Source: Paenibacillus sophorae (GTDB lineage Bacteria; Bacillota; Bacilli; Paenibacillales; Paenibacillaceae). From it: a stretch of DNA of 64,000 nt. Shown here one piece after another: positions 13,003-21,656 of this stretch; position 1 is the stretch's first letter, and each line of letters begins with the position of its first letter. Below the pieces are notes generated by a model. The model saw only the letters and a list, made by a program, of their open reading frames with translations. It made no database searches and was not told the origin of the DNA. The position numbers and the translations under genes were made by a program. Location of the stretch: contig NZ_CP076607.1 of the NCBI RefSeq assembly GCF_018966525.1, forward strand, positions 806,001-870,000, written 5' to 3'.

Positions 13003-14181
13003 ATGGAACAAAAAGAACGCATTCCGCAGTTGGATATTTTTAGAGCGATCTCCATCCTTGCCGTACTGGCGATCCACGCGACTTCGCGGACGCTCGCGGA
13101 AACATTGAATACACCGCTGTTTCACCCGTTTTTGTTCATTAATAAATTCAGCCAGTTTGCCGTGCCTTCCTTTGTGTTTTTAAGCGGCTTTGTGCTGTTT
13201 TACAATTATATCGACCGGCCGCTGACCGGAAAGACACTGGGCAAATTCTACAGCAGAAGACTGATCTACATTATCGTGCCTTATGTCGTATTCTCGCTGC
13301 TTTATTTTGTGCTTAAGCTGTATGCGGGGAATCAGTGGAGCATGCCGCCTCAGGAAATGGCAGTCAAGCTGGCGAAATATTTGCTTACCGGAACGGCTTA
13401 TACGCATTTGTACTACGTTATTATCATTATCCAGTTCTATGTGCTGTTTCCGCTGCTGTTGTGGTGCCTGCAAAAAAGCCGCCGTCTGGCGGCATGGGCG
13501 CCGCTTATCGGGCTAGCGCTTCAGTGGGGGTTCGTGGTGCTCAACAAGTATATGGTCAACCACGGCTACTGGCAGGTGTCCAAAGGCAGTCTGGCAATCA
13601 CCTATTTCTCGTATTTTCTGCTCGGGGCGGCGATCGCGGCCTTCTATTCTTCGCTGAAGCCGTGGCTCATTCCGTCACGTGAAGGATTACGGTCTGGCAA
13701 GTGGCTGCTGTGGGCGCTGCTATGGGTACTTTGGGTCGCCGCAGGTATCTCTAACGTGGAGTTGTGGAACAGCAATTATACGCAAAAAACGGTTATCAAC
13801 AGTTTTTGGTTCGAAGGAGCTGCGAATGCTCACGCGCTGCTGTCCTGTCTGGTCGTCTTTCAGCTCTCCTTTTTGTTGTATGGCACGGGCCTAAGACTCT
13901 GGTCCAGGTTGTTGATCTCAGCCGGCGTTTGCTCGTTCGGCATTTACTTGATTCATCCGGCTGTTCTTTATTTATACCGGAAGATCGACTTTCACGGCGG
14001 CTATCTTGCCTATGCGCTCTCGATTGCCGGCGGCTGGCTTGCCGCGCTGATTGTTTCCTGGATCATTGTGGCGATAGCTTTCCGGTACATCAAGTACGCC
14101 TGGTTTCTGTTCGGCTCGTCCCCGCGGCGTCCTGTGAAGCAGCAGCAGAATCTACGGCAGGAATATAGAGCAATGGACTGA
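13003..14181 (+). CDS. Acyltransferase 3 family membrane protein
   Basis: 392-aa integral membrane protein of the acyltransferase 3 (OatA/NodX-like) family, which moves acyl groups onto extracellular or envelope carbohydrates. It starts with the family N-terminus (RIPQLDIFRAISILAVLAIHAT), has about ten hydrophobic segments, and the usual F-LSGF-VLF block after the second. ATG 13003 is chosen because AGGAGG lies at 12992-12997; an earlier ATG at 12949 gives an 18-residue extension with a weaker site. It has no SGNH domain. It lies 80 bp after the acetyltransferase; joint surface-polymer modification is possible but unproven. Confidence 0.86.
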   Translation: MEQKERIPQLDIFRAISILAVLAIHATSRTLAETLNTPLFHPFLFINKFSQFAVPSFVFLSGFVLFYNYIDRPLTGKTLGKFYSRRLIYIIVPYVVFSLLYFVLKLYAGNQWSMPPQEMAVKLAKYLLTGTAYTHLYYVIIIIQFYVLFPLLLWCLQKSRRLAAWAPLIGLALQWGFVVLNKYMVNHGYWQVSKGSLAITYFSYFLLGAAIAAFYSSLKPWLIPSREGLRSGKWLLWALLWVLWVAAGISNVELWNSNYTQKTVINSFWFEGAANAHALLSCLVVFQLSFLLYGTGLRLWSRLLISAGVCSFGIYLIHPAVLYLYRKIDFHGGYLAYALSIAGGWLAALIVSWIIVAIAFRYIKYAWFLFGSSPRRPVKQQQNLRQEYRAMD

Positions 14182-14203
14182 AATGGGATCAACGAACAAA
14201 AGA

Positions 14204-14248
14204 AGGGGCGTTCACGGTCATGATTGGTGACTGTGAACGCCCCTTTTT
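14204..14248. terminator. Bidirectional terminator between acyltransferase and gntK
   Basis: A 16-bp, nearly perfect stem (GGGGCGTTCACGGTCA with TGACTGTGAACGCCCC), T-rich on the right for the plus strand and TTCTTTT on the left for the minus strand. It separates convergent genes. Confidence 0.9.
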
Positions 14249-14289
14249 GGGCATTTAGGAACGTGATGATACTACTTGGATAAGGGAAT

Positions 14290-15834
14290 TTATTCCCCGG
14301 CCTGTTCGCGTTGGAATTTGGCAATTGCCTCATAGTTGCTTTCCAGGCTGCGGAACAGCGAGATAAAAATGGGCAGCAACTGCTTATATACGCTTGCGTC
14401 GGTCTGGTTCGGCAAATGACGGTGGGTTGTGCCAATCATGCTAAATACGGCGCTCAGGGAGTCGATTCGACCGGTCGCGTACAGACCGAGGACGGCTGCG
14501 CCCAGACAGGAGCTTTCGAAGCTCTCCGGAACCACAACCTCCTGGTCGAAAATATCGGCCATCATCTGCCGCCACAGGGCGGAACGGGCAAAACCGCCGG
14601 TCGCCATAATCCGCTGCGGGCGCCCCATTTGCTCCTCTACTGCCAGCATAACGGTGTATAGATTGAAGATGACGCCTTCCAGCACGGAACGGATCATATG
14701 CTCCTTGCGGTGGTTCATGGTGAGTCCGAAAAAGGAACCTCTGGCATCGGAGTTCCACAGCGGAGCGCGCTCCCCGGTCAGGTAAGGATGGAACAGCAGG
14801 CCTTCGCTTCCCGCCGGCACATGTTCGGCAATCCTGGTGAGCACATCGTAAGGATCGATGCCAAGCCGTTTGGCCGTCTCTACTTCGGAGGCGGCAAATT
14901 CATCCCTGACCCAGCGGAAGAGCATGCCGCCATTGTTGACAGGACCGCCGATAACCCAGTGCTTCTCGGTCAGGGCGTAACAGAAGATCCGCCCTTTGGG
15001 ATCGACTATCGGCCGGTCGGCCAGTGTGCGGATCGCTCCGCTCGTGCCGATGGTGGCGGCCACGACGCCCGGTTCGATGGCGCCTACACCAAGATTGGAG
15101 AGAACGCCGTCGCTGGCGCCGATAACAAAGGGAGTATCCGGCAAGAGCCCGATTTCTTTGGCTGCTTCCAGCAGCAGTCCACGTGCGGTATAGGTCGTCG
15201 GCACAAGGCGGGATAGGCGGCTTTCATCAATGCCGGCAATATTCAGTGCTTCCTTATCCCATTCCAGCCGTTCCAGATTCATCATGCCGGTGGAAGAGGC
15301 GATGGAGTGGTCCACGATATAATCCCCGAACAGCTTTAAGAAGATATATTCCTTGATCGAGATGAATTTATGCGTCCTTTCGAACAGCTCGGGCTGCTCC
15401 TCGCGCAGCCACATCAGCTTTGTGATCGGCGACATCGGGTGAATCGGCGTGCCTGTGCGGAGATAAAGCTCATGTCCGCCAAGCTCGTTCTTCAATCGCA
15501 GCGTCTGCTCGGCGCTGCGATTGTCGGCCCATGTAATGCATTTCGTCAACGGATGTCCGTCCTTGTCGACGGCAATGACGCTGTGCATAGCGGTGCTGAA
15601 TGAGACAAACAGGACATCCTTGGCATCCACCTTGCTCTGCCGGATAACTGCCGAAAGGGTATGCATGACGGACCGAAAGATTTCCTCAGGGTCCTGCTCG
15701 GCGATGGACGGTGAGGGGGTATAGAGCGGATAGCCGTGATCCGCCTTGGTTAGGATGGTTCCGTTCTCCGCGAACAGCACAGACTTGGTGCTCGTAGTCC
15801 CGATATCGACACCAATCATGTATTGAGTACTCAT
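14290..15834 (-). CDS. gntK: Gluconokinase
   Basis: 514-aa FGGY-family carbohydrate kinase that phosphorylates D-gluconate to 6-phosphogluconate with ATP. N-terminal phosphate-binding motif GVDIGTTSTKSVLF (8-21), a second ATP loop ATIGTSGAIR, and the C-terminal FGGY signature region ATGGFARSALWRQMMADIF are present. Length agrees with B. subtilis GntK. It is the last gene of the minus-strand gluconate operon, 120 bp after gntP, with AAGAAGG as ribosome site before ATG 15834. The shared bidirectional terminator at 14204-14248 ends the transcript. Confidence 0.95.
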   Translation of the reverse strand: MSTQYMIGVDIGTTSTKSVLFAENGTILTKADHGYPLYTPSPSIAEQDPEEIFRSVMHTLSAVIRQSKVDAKDVLFVSFSTAMHSVIAVDKDGHPLTKCITWADNRSAEQTLRLKNELGGHELYLRTGTPIHPMSPITKLMWLREEQPELFERTHKFISIKEYIFLKLFGDYIVDHSIASSTGMMNLERLEWDKEALNIAGIDESRLSRLVPTTYTARGLLLEAAKEIGLLPDTPFVIGASDGVLSNLGVGAIEPGVVAATIGTSGAIRTLADRPIVDPKGRIFCYALTEKHWVIGGPVNNGGMLFRWVRDEFAASEVETAKRLGIDPYDVLTRIAEHVPAGSEGLLFHPYLTGERAPLWNSDARGSFFGLTMNHRKEHMIRSVLEGVIFNLYTVMLAVEEQMGRPQRIMATGGFARSALWRQMMADIFDQEVVVPESFESSCLGAAVLGLYATGRIDSLSAVFSMIGTTHRHLPNQTDASVYKQLLPIFISLFRSLESNYEAIAKFQREQAGE

Positions 15835-15954
15835 AACTCAGACCTTCTTTCCAAAAATGATGCGAAAGGGGGCCGAACTGATTCTCCGCCTCTAAGAAAG
15901 GATCAGAACGGCATCTTCGCAAAGACTTCGGGTAAGTGCTTTTCTTATATTGAA

Positions 15955-17316
15955 TTATATGAAGACGCTCAAAATCAAGATAAAGATGAGGCCTATGACA
16001 GACAAGAGCGTTTCCATAACTGTCCAGCTCTTCAAAGTCTGGACGACAGACATGCCGAAGAATTCCTTGATCATCCAGAAGCCGGCGTCATTGACATGCG
16101 AGAGGATAAGCGAGCCGGCTCCCGTCGCCAGAACGATAAGCTCAATGGGAGCGCCGGTGCTTACGGCAAGAACCGGGGCGACGATCCCGGCCGCCGTCGT
16201 CATCGCCACGGTTGCGGAGCCGGTAGCGACGCGGATTAACGCGGCTACAAGCCAGGCGAAGAAGATCAGATTCACATGGGTCTGCGTTGCAAGCGAAGCG
16301 ATAGCTCCGCCGACGCCGCTGTCGATCAGCACCTGCTTGAATGCCCCGCCTCCGCCGATAATCAGGATAATCGAAGCGGTTGGCGCGAGACATTCACTTG
16401 TGAAGCGGGAGATTTCCTCTTTCTTAAAGCCGCGGGCAAAGCCGAGCGAGAAGAAGGAGAAGACAGCCGAGATCAGCAGGGCAATGACTTCATGTCCGAT
16501 GAATTTGGCGAATGGCGTAAATACATGTACCGCTTCCGGATCAAGAATGTCGGCAATGGAGCCGATCAGCATCAGAATAACGGGCATCAGAATCGTCACA
16601 AGTGTAATTCCAAAGTTTGGGAGAACCTTAACGCTCTTGGTGGCAAACTGTTCGGCCAACTCTGCCGGCGGCTGCACCTGAATGCGTTTGCCGATAAATT
16701 TACCGAACAACGGTCCGGCGATCACAGCAGTTGGAAGACCGACGATGATGGCATACAGAATCGTTTTGCCCAAATTTGCGCCGTAAGCGTCAATGGCAAT
16801 CATCGGCGCGGGATGCGGCGGCACAAGACCATGTACGGTGGAAAGACCGGCGAGTACCGGAATTCCGATTTGCAGCAGCGACATTTTGGTTTTACGGGCG
16901 ACCATGAAGACGACCGGAATAAGCAGGATGAGGCCAACTTCGAAGAATACGGGAATCCCAACGACAAAGCCGACGAGCATCATGGCCCAGTGAACCCGCT
17001 TTTCCCCGAACCGGTCCACGAGTGTAGTGGCGATGCGCTCGGCGCCGCCGGATTCGGCCATCATTTTCCCCAGCATGGTCCCAAGGCCGATGACTATGGC
17101 GATTGTGCCAAGGGTGCCGCCGAGACCGCCGGTAATTGATTTGATCAGCTTCTGATATTCCATACCGGCAAGCAGACCCAGAGACAGCGCGGAAAGAAGC
17201 AGGGTGACGAACGGATTCCATTTGTATTTGGCAATCAATGTAACCAGAAACACAATAACAAGCAGTGTCCATACCAGCAGTGTCGCATTATGGCTAAGTC
17301 CGAACAAACTGTTCAT
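15955..17316 (-). CDS. gntP: Gluconate permease
   Basis: 453-aa polytopic membrane transporter of the GntP family (gluconate:H+ symport). At least eleven hydrophobic segments; the conserved blocks GGLGGTLGTIAIVIGLGTML and FFEVGLILLIPVVF, then HGLVPPHPAP are clear. It lies between gntR and gntK on the same strand, with AAGGGGGAG before ATG 17316. A GntR operator-like site sits about 100 bp upstream (17420-17437), so gntPK may be controlled separately from gnd-gntR. Confidence 0.95.
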   Translation of the reverse strand: MNSLFGLSHNATLLVWTLLVIVFLVTLIAKYKWNPFVTLLLSALSLGLLAGMEYQKLIKSITGGLGGTLGTIAIVIGLGTMLGKMMAESGGAERIATTLVDRFGEKRVHWAMMLVGFVVGIPVFFEVGLILLIPVVFMVARKTKMSLLQIGIPVLAGLSTVHGLVPPHPAPMIAIDAYGANLGKTILYAIIVGLPTAVIAGPLFGKFIGKRIQVQPPAELAEQFATKSVKVLPNFGITLVTILMPVILMLIGSIADILDPEAVHVFTPFAKFIGHEVIALLISAVFSFFSLGFARGFKKEEISRFTSECLAPTASIILIIGGGGAFKQVLIDSGVGGAIASLATQTHVNLIFFAWLVAALIRVATGSATVAMTTAAGIVAPVLAVSTGAPIELIVLATGAGSLILSHVNDAGFWMIKEFFGMSVVQTLKSWTVMETLLSVIGLIFILILSVFI

Positions 17317-17385
17317 GATACTCCCCCTTAATCAATAGATGCCAGGCAATGGAGCGGCATCCGATGTTTTTTATTTTCTTACTGT

Positions 17386-17401
17386 AAAGCGTTTTCAACA
17401 A
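17386..17401 (-). promoter_or_regulatory. Imperfect cre-like site upstream of gntP
   Basis: On the minus strand TTGAAAACGCTTTACA matches the left half of the catabolite-responsive element but has one extra base in the right half. Low-confidence CcpA site. Confidence 0.3.
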
Positions 17402-17419
17402 ATTGTTTTGTTCATTGGT

Positions 17420-17437
17420 ATACTTGTCGACAAGAAA
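17420..17437 (-). promoter_or_regulatory. GntR operator upstream of gntP
   Basis: ATACTTGTCGACAAGAAA matches the B. subtilis gnt operator ATACTTGTATACAAGTAT with the same dyad, differing at the central TA and the last arm. It lies in the gntR-gntP gap, in front of gntP on the minus strand. Confidence 0.7.
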
Positions 17438-17478
17438 AAGCGAACAATAGACATATTTCGGCAGATGATTTTTTAAGA

Positions 17479-18150
17479 TTATGGAAGAGCGTGCCCAAGC
17501 GTCAGAACCGAATCGGCAAAATAATTCTGAACCACCTGGCGGATCGTTTCCGCATTCTGCGACCGCAGTCCGTCAACGATGCTCCGGTGTTTATCCGCGA
17601 CCCAATTCATTCGCTCCTCGCCTTCGGCGAAGCCCTGTTCGGTCGTCACCAGGATAACGGTCATGACAATCTGGCGAATGCTGTTCCATAAATGAAGAAT
17701 CCGGGTATGACGGGCCTGAAGGACAATCGTCTCATGGAAAGAAAAATCCTGATAGGCAAATTCCACGTAGTCGTTATATTTGACGGCCAGCTTCATCCTG
17801 TCAATCGTCTGCTCAAGTTGCTGAATCAGCGCATCCTGCGGGCTTCCCGCAAGCCGCTGCTGGGCAAAGCTCTCAATAAGATAGCGTACGTCGTATAACT
17901 CTTTTACATTCTCTAGATTCAATCCGACAATTACGGCGCCCATCCGTTCCAATCGGATCAACCCTTCGGCGGCTAGTAATTTAAGCGCTTCCCGGACAGG
18001 GGAACGGCTCGTTCCGAATTCCTCGGCGATCCGGTTCTCCGAAAGAACCTCTCCGGCTTTCAGCTGTTCATCTATAATTTGCAGCCTTAGCCTGCAGGCG
18101 ATAGACTCTCCAAGCGAGACACCCTGCAGCCAGGCGGTAGGATACTGCAT
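17479..18150 (-). CDS. gntR: Gluconate operon repressor GntR
   Basis: 223-aa FadR/GntR-type repressor. The N-terminal winged HTH (ENRIAEEFGTSRSPVREALK) is followed by RLERMGAVIVG and YDVRYLIESF, closely resembling B. subtilis GntR, then a helical FCD ligand domain with metal/ligand histidines (FHETI). The chosen start is ATG 18150, preceded by AGAGGAG nine bases upstream; an upstream ATG at 18225 would add 25 residues without a ribosome site. Gluconate or gluconate-6-phosphate should release it from operators seen at 19221-19237 and 17420-17437. Confidence 0.92.
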   Translation of the reverse strand: MQYPTAWLQGVSLGESIACRLRLQIIDEQLKAGEVLSENRIAEEFGTSRSPVREALKLLAAEGLIRLERMGAVIVGLNLENVKELYDVRYLIESFAQQRLAGSPQDALIQQLEQTIDRMKLAVKYNDYVEFAYQDFSFHETIVLQARHTRILHLWNSIRQIVMTVILVTTEQGFAEGEERMNWVADKHRSIVDGLRSQNAETIRQVVQNYFADSVLTLGHALP

Positions 18151-18282
18151 TTCACACGACTCCTCTGCGGACGATTTTGCTGTATGCGAACATTCGTTAT
18201 TTACGATTTTAGCACACATGCGCATCCGGGTTCTATGTATGAAATGCGGTACATGGGTTAGGCTTCAGCCGCAGGGAGAACG

Positions 18283-19182
18283 TTACTCTTCTTTTACAAC
18301 GGCATGGCCGCCAAATTCATTGCGCAGAGCGGCGACTACTTTGCCGTGGAACGTATTCTCCTCAAGTGACCGGTAGCGCATCAGCAGGGAAAGCGCGATT
18401 ACCGGCGTGCTGGCCTCAAGGTCAAGCGCCGTCTGCACCGTCCATTTGCCCTCCCCGGAGCTCTGCATGACTCCGCGAATGCCGGAAAGCTTCGGATCTT
18501 TGGAAAAAGCGCTTTCGGTAAGCTCCATCAGCCAGCCCCGAATGACGGAACCGTTCGACCATACCCGGGCAACATCCTCATAGTTAAAATCGAAGGGGCT
18601 CTTCTCCAGAAGCTCAAAGCCTTCGGCAATCGCCTGCATCATCCCGTACTCAATGCCGTTATGGATCATTTTTAAAAAGTGGCCGCTGCCGCTGGGACCG
18701 GCGTACAAATATCCATACTCTACCGCAAGATCGCGGAACAGCGGTTCGATAGTGCCAAATATCTCAGGATTACCTCCTATCATAAAGCAAGCGCCCTGAG
18801 CCGCGCCTTCGGTTCCGCCTGAAGTGCCTGCATCGAAAAAATGAATGCCGGACTCGCTCAGCTTCTCCGCTCTGGCAATGGAATCCTTGTAATGGGAGTT
18901 GCCTCCTTCGATGACAATGTCGCCTTCATCCAGCAGACCGGAAAGAGTATTCACAACGCTGTCGACAGGCGCCCCTGCGGGAACCATTACCCATATGATG
19001 CGCGGGCGAGGAAGCTGTGCAGTTAATTCCGCTATGCTGGGGGCCGCGATGGCTCCAAGCCCTTCAAGCTGGCGGACAGGCTCCGGATTGAGATCGCTTA
19101 CGATAACCTCATGCTCATGATTCAGCAAATTCAAAGTCAGATTATAGCCCATCTTGCCGAGTCCAATCAGACCCAATTTCAT
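18283..19182 (-). CDS. 6-Phosphogluconate dehydrogenase (decarboxylating), short NAD-type
   Basis: 299-aa enzyme oxidising 6-phosphogluconate to ribulose-5-phosphate and CO2. N-terminal Rossmann motif GLIGLGKMGYNL (4-15), the substrate block GTSGGTEGAAQGACFMIGG, and KMIHNGIEYGMMQAIAEGFELL with catalytic Lys are clear. The length of about 300 (rather than 470) matches the YqeC/short 6PGDH subgroup, described as NAD-preferring; the Asp in SDLNPE after the second strand supports NAD. It is the first gene of the minus-strand gluconate operon (gnd-gntR-gntP-gntK), with AAAGGGGTGA before the ATG. Promoter and GntR operator lie just upstream. Confidence 0.93.
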   Translation of the reverse strand: MKLGLIGLGKMGYNLTLNLLNHEHEVIVSDLNPEPVRQLEGLGAIAAPSIAELTAQLPRPRIIWVMVPAGAPVDSVVNTLSGLLDEGDIVIEGGNSHYKDSIARAEKLSESGIHFFDAGTSGGTEGAAQGACFMIGGNPEIFGTIEPLFRDLAVEYGYLYAGPSGSGHFLKMIHNGIEYGMMQAIAEGFELLEKSPFDFNYEDVARVWSNGSVIRGWLMELTESAFSKDPKLSGIRGVMQSSGEGKWTVQTALDLEASTPVIALSLLMRYRSLEENTFHGKVVAALRNEFGGHAVVKEE

Positions 19183-19220
19183 CTCGAATCACCCCTTTAA
19201 CCGTTTTCATTAATGCAAGT

Positions 19221-19237
19221 ATACCTGTATACAACTT
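19221..19237 (-). promoter_or_regulatory. GntR operator at the gnd promoter
   Basis: ATACCTGTATACAACTT matches the gnt operator ATACTTGTATACAAGTAT in the core (TGTATACAA). It falls 9-25 bp past the minus-strand -10 box, overlapping the expected transcription start. Confidence 0.75.
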
Positions 19238-19245
19238 CTGTCTGT

Positions 19246-19274
19246 ATAATACGCCCGGGGCAAAAATTTGTAAA
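19246..19274 (-). promoter_or_regulatory. gnd-gntRPK promoter
   Basis: Minus strand TTTACA (19274-19269), 17-bp spacer, TATTAT (19251-19246), a good sigma-A promoter in front of gnd and directly upstream of the GntR operator. Confidence 0.7.
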
Positions 19275-19281
19275 GAGAAAT

Positions 19282-19297
19282 TTGTAAGCGATTACTG
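19282..19297. promoter_or_regulatory. cre-like CcpA site between gnd and hisZ
   Basis: TTGTAAGCGATTACTG fits WTGNNARCGNWWWCAW at 14 of 16 positions. It lies just upstream of the gnd -35 box. 19298-19527 holds AT-rich DNA with a TATAAT at 19338-19343 that could belong to a hisZ promoter; no T-box, His-rich leader peptide or other element was recognised. Confidence 0.5.
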
Positions 19298-19527
19298 ATT
19301 CTCTTTTTTTAAATAGGTAGGCCGATCGAAAAAAAGATATAATGGAAACTATAATAAGGGCACAAGAGTCGATTTAAAGGCTGTAATTGACGAAAAATAA
19401 CATGTCATGGTACGATATCAGAAATGCTTTACTTTACTACCACTTTACCATGATAAAGTATAAGGGGCGTCTTTTACGCAATATCTATAGTTTTGACTTT
19501 CTACTAACCGATGAGGTGAATTTCAAT

Positions 19528-20742
19528 ATGTCCAAACCGAAGGGCTTTGAGAAGCCCATTGGCTTTCGGGATTATCTCCCGCATGCCGTGAGCAAACTGC
19601 GCAAAATTGAGAATGATGTACTGAATTGCATGAACCAATGGGGCTATCGCCAGATTATGACGCCGACGCTGGAATATTACGACACAGTAGGGGTTGCAAG
19701 TTCGACGTCGGACCAAAAGCTGTATAAGCTGCTGAACAACCGCGGCCAGGCGCTGGTGCTGCGTTCGGAGATGACGGCTCCGGTGGCCCGCGTTGTCTCT
19801 TCGCTGCTTAAGGATGAGCCGCTGCCGCTGCGTTTGTCCTATCATGCCAATGTATTTCGGGCGATTGAGGAGGAGGCCGGACGCGAGGCTGAATTTTATC
19901 AGACTGGTGTCGAACTGGTGGGTGACGATTCTCCGGAAGCCGATGCGGAGGTTGTGGCTCTGGCCATTGCTTCGCTGCAGGCGGCGGGAGTGGAAACGTT
20001 CAAGATCGCCATGGGCCATGTCGGCTTCCTGAACGGTCTGTTCCAGGAAGTGGCGCCGGGACTACCGGAGGTGCAGGAAGAGCTTAAGAATCATCTGCTG
20101 GACCGCGATTATGTCGCTTTCCGTGACGCACTCGACCGGCTGAACCTGACGGAAGAGCAAAAAGAAGAGATGGACGGGCTGCTGCGGCTGCGCGGCGGCA
20201 AGGAAATCTGCGGTCAGGCGCTGGAGCTTAGCCGGCATCCGCTCGCCCGCGCCTCGATTGAGCATCTGTGCAAGGTATGGGAGGTGCTGGAGGCTTATGA
20301 AGTATCCCAGCATGTGCTGATCGATCTGACCATGGTCGGAGATTTCACCTATTATACGGGCATGACGTTCGAAGGCTATGCAGCGGAACTCGGGTTCCCG
20401 GTTTGCAGCGGCGGACGTTATGACAATCTGCTGCAGCAGTTCGGACGGTCGGTTCCTTCAACGGGCTTCTCGCTGAAGACGAATCGCATCCTCGACGGCG
20501 TTCGGGGAGCGGAGGAAAGACAAGAGCTGCCCACCCTCGTTCAATATGATGCATTGCGGCGCAGGGAAGGACTAGAGGAGTCGACGCGGCTGCGGGCCGA
20601 AGGCCATGTCGTGGTAACGCGGCTGGTATCGGAGCCCGGAGATCTAACGACAGTCGAAGCTGAGGCTGATGCAGGTACGGATGGCGGCAAGCGGTATGGA
20701 GAGATTTACACATTTGTTTCATTTGTCAGAGAGCGCAGCTGA
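19528..20742 (+). CDS. hisZ: ATP phosphoribosyltransferase regulatory subunit HisZ
   Basis: 404-aa HisRS-like paralogue without tRNA charging; it binds the short HisG and provides histidine feedback. The class II synthetase-like core is visible: GFRDYLPH near residue 12, ALVLRSEMTAPVAR, and the late GGRYDNLL block near 300. The start is ATG 19528 with GAGGTG at 19514-19519; upstream in-frame starts add an AT-rich, non-family extension. It opens the his operon, followed by hisG after 76 bp. Presence of HisZ is consistent with the short HisG downstream. Confidence 0.93.
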   Translation: MSKPKGFEKPIGFRDYLPHAVSKLRKIENDVLNCMNQWGYRQIMTPTLEYYDTVGVASSTSDQKLYKLLNNRGQALVLRSEMTAPVARVVSSLLKDEPLPLRLSYHANVFRAIEEEAGREAEFYQTGVELVGDDSPEADAEVVALAIASLQAAGVETFKIAMGHVGFLNGLFQEVAPGLPEVQEELKNHLLDRDYVAFRDALDRLNLTEEQKEEMDGLLRLRGGKEICGQALELSRHPLARASIEHLCKVWEVLEAYEVSQHVLIDLTMVGDFTYYTGMTFEGYAAELGFPVCSGGRYDNLLQQFGRSVPSTGFSLKTNRILDGVRGAEERQELPTLVQYDALRRREGLEESTRLRAEGHVVVTRLVSEPGDLTTVEAEADAGTDGGKRYGEIYTFVSFVRERS

Positions 20743-20818
20743 AGACAGCGGCACATAAGCGTAACGGATATATATTAAAGAACAATAATTATAGGAACAG
20801 AAAGGCGGACATAAGCAA

Positions 20819-21454
20819 ATGGCGGAGATACTTAAAGTGGCTATGCCGAAGGGCCGCATTTATAACAAGGCCGCGGAGCTGTTCCGTGCTGCGGGACTGC
20901 CGATTCCTCCGGAAGGCGAGGCTTCGCGCAAGCTGGTCATTCCGTTGCCTGAAGCGGGAATGGAGTTTATTTTGGCGAAGCCGGTGGATGTGCCCACCTA
21001 CGTGGAATACGGAGCGGCGGATATCGGCATCGTCGGCAAGGATGTTCTGCTGGAGGAGAACCGGGATGTGTACGAGCTGCTGGATCTTGGCATCGCCCGC
21101 TGCCGGATGTCGATCATTGGATTGCCGAACTGGGAGCCGGGTATTCACCAGCGCGTGGCGACCAAGTACCCGAATGTTGCTTCCCGGTATTTCCGGGAGC
21201 AGGGCCAGCAGGTAGAAGTCATCAAGCTGAACGGCTCCATAGAGCTGGCGCCGCTCATCGGGCTTGCTGAAAGGATCGTCGATATGGTGGAAACGGGACA
21301 GACCCTGCGCGACAACGGACTGGTTGAGTTTCAGAGCATTTTCGGGATTACCAGCCGGCTGGTGGCCAATCGGGTCAGCTATCGGATGAAGAATGCGGAA
21401 ATCCAGCAGTTGTGCGACCGGCTGCAGGGCGTTATCGCTCAGCCGTCCAGGTAA
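20819..21454 (+). CDS. hisG: ATP phosphoribosyltransferase, short form
   Basis: 211-aa catalytic subunit for the first step of histidine synthesis, joining PRPP and ATP. Short form lacking the C-terminal regulatory domain. N-terminal AMPKGRIYNKAAELF and the PRPP-binding segment around RIVDMVETGQTLRDNGLVE are characteristic. AAAGGCGG precedes ATG 20819. The 200 bp to hisD contain a small GGCCG-TCAGG-CGGCC hairpin at about 21546 without a directly attached T run. Confidence 0.96.
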   Translation: MAEILKVAMPKGRIYNKAAELFRAAGLPIPPEGEASRKLVIPLPEAGMEFILAKPVDVPTYVEYGAADIGIVGKDVLLEENRDVYELLDLGIARCRMSIIGLPNWEPGIHQRVATKYPNVASRYFREQGQQVEVIKLNGSIELAPLIGLAERIVDMVETGQTLRDNGLVEFQSIFGITSRLVANRVSYRMKNAEIQQLCDRLQGVIAQPSR

Positions 21455-21656
21455 TTGCGTTAATGCGTATGCTGCTCCGGTGTACACCATGGACACAATG
21501 ACAGCTTGGAAGCCGGGTCACCATCAGATGCGCAATAAGCGGCGGCCGTCAGGCGGCCTTACCCTAGCAATTTTTTGAGAAGAACCGAAGAAACGAGAGG
21601 CGTAAAGCGGGTGGTCCATAGGAGGGCAATCCGGCGATATATAAGGAGGAAAACCA

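Noticed and set aside
19298..19527. Possible T-box or His leader peptide controlling hisZ
   Set aside because: No T-box motif (AGGGTGGNACCGCG) and no run of His codons is present; the short hairpin at 19274-19304 is weak.
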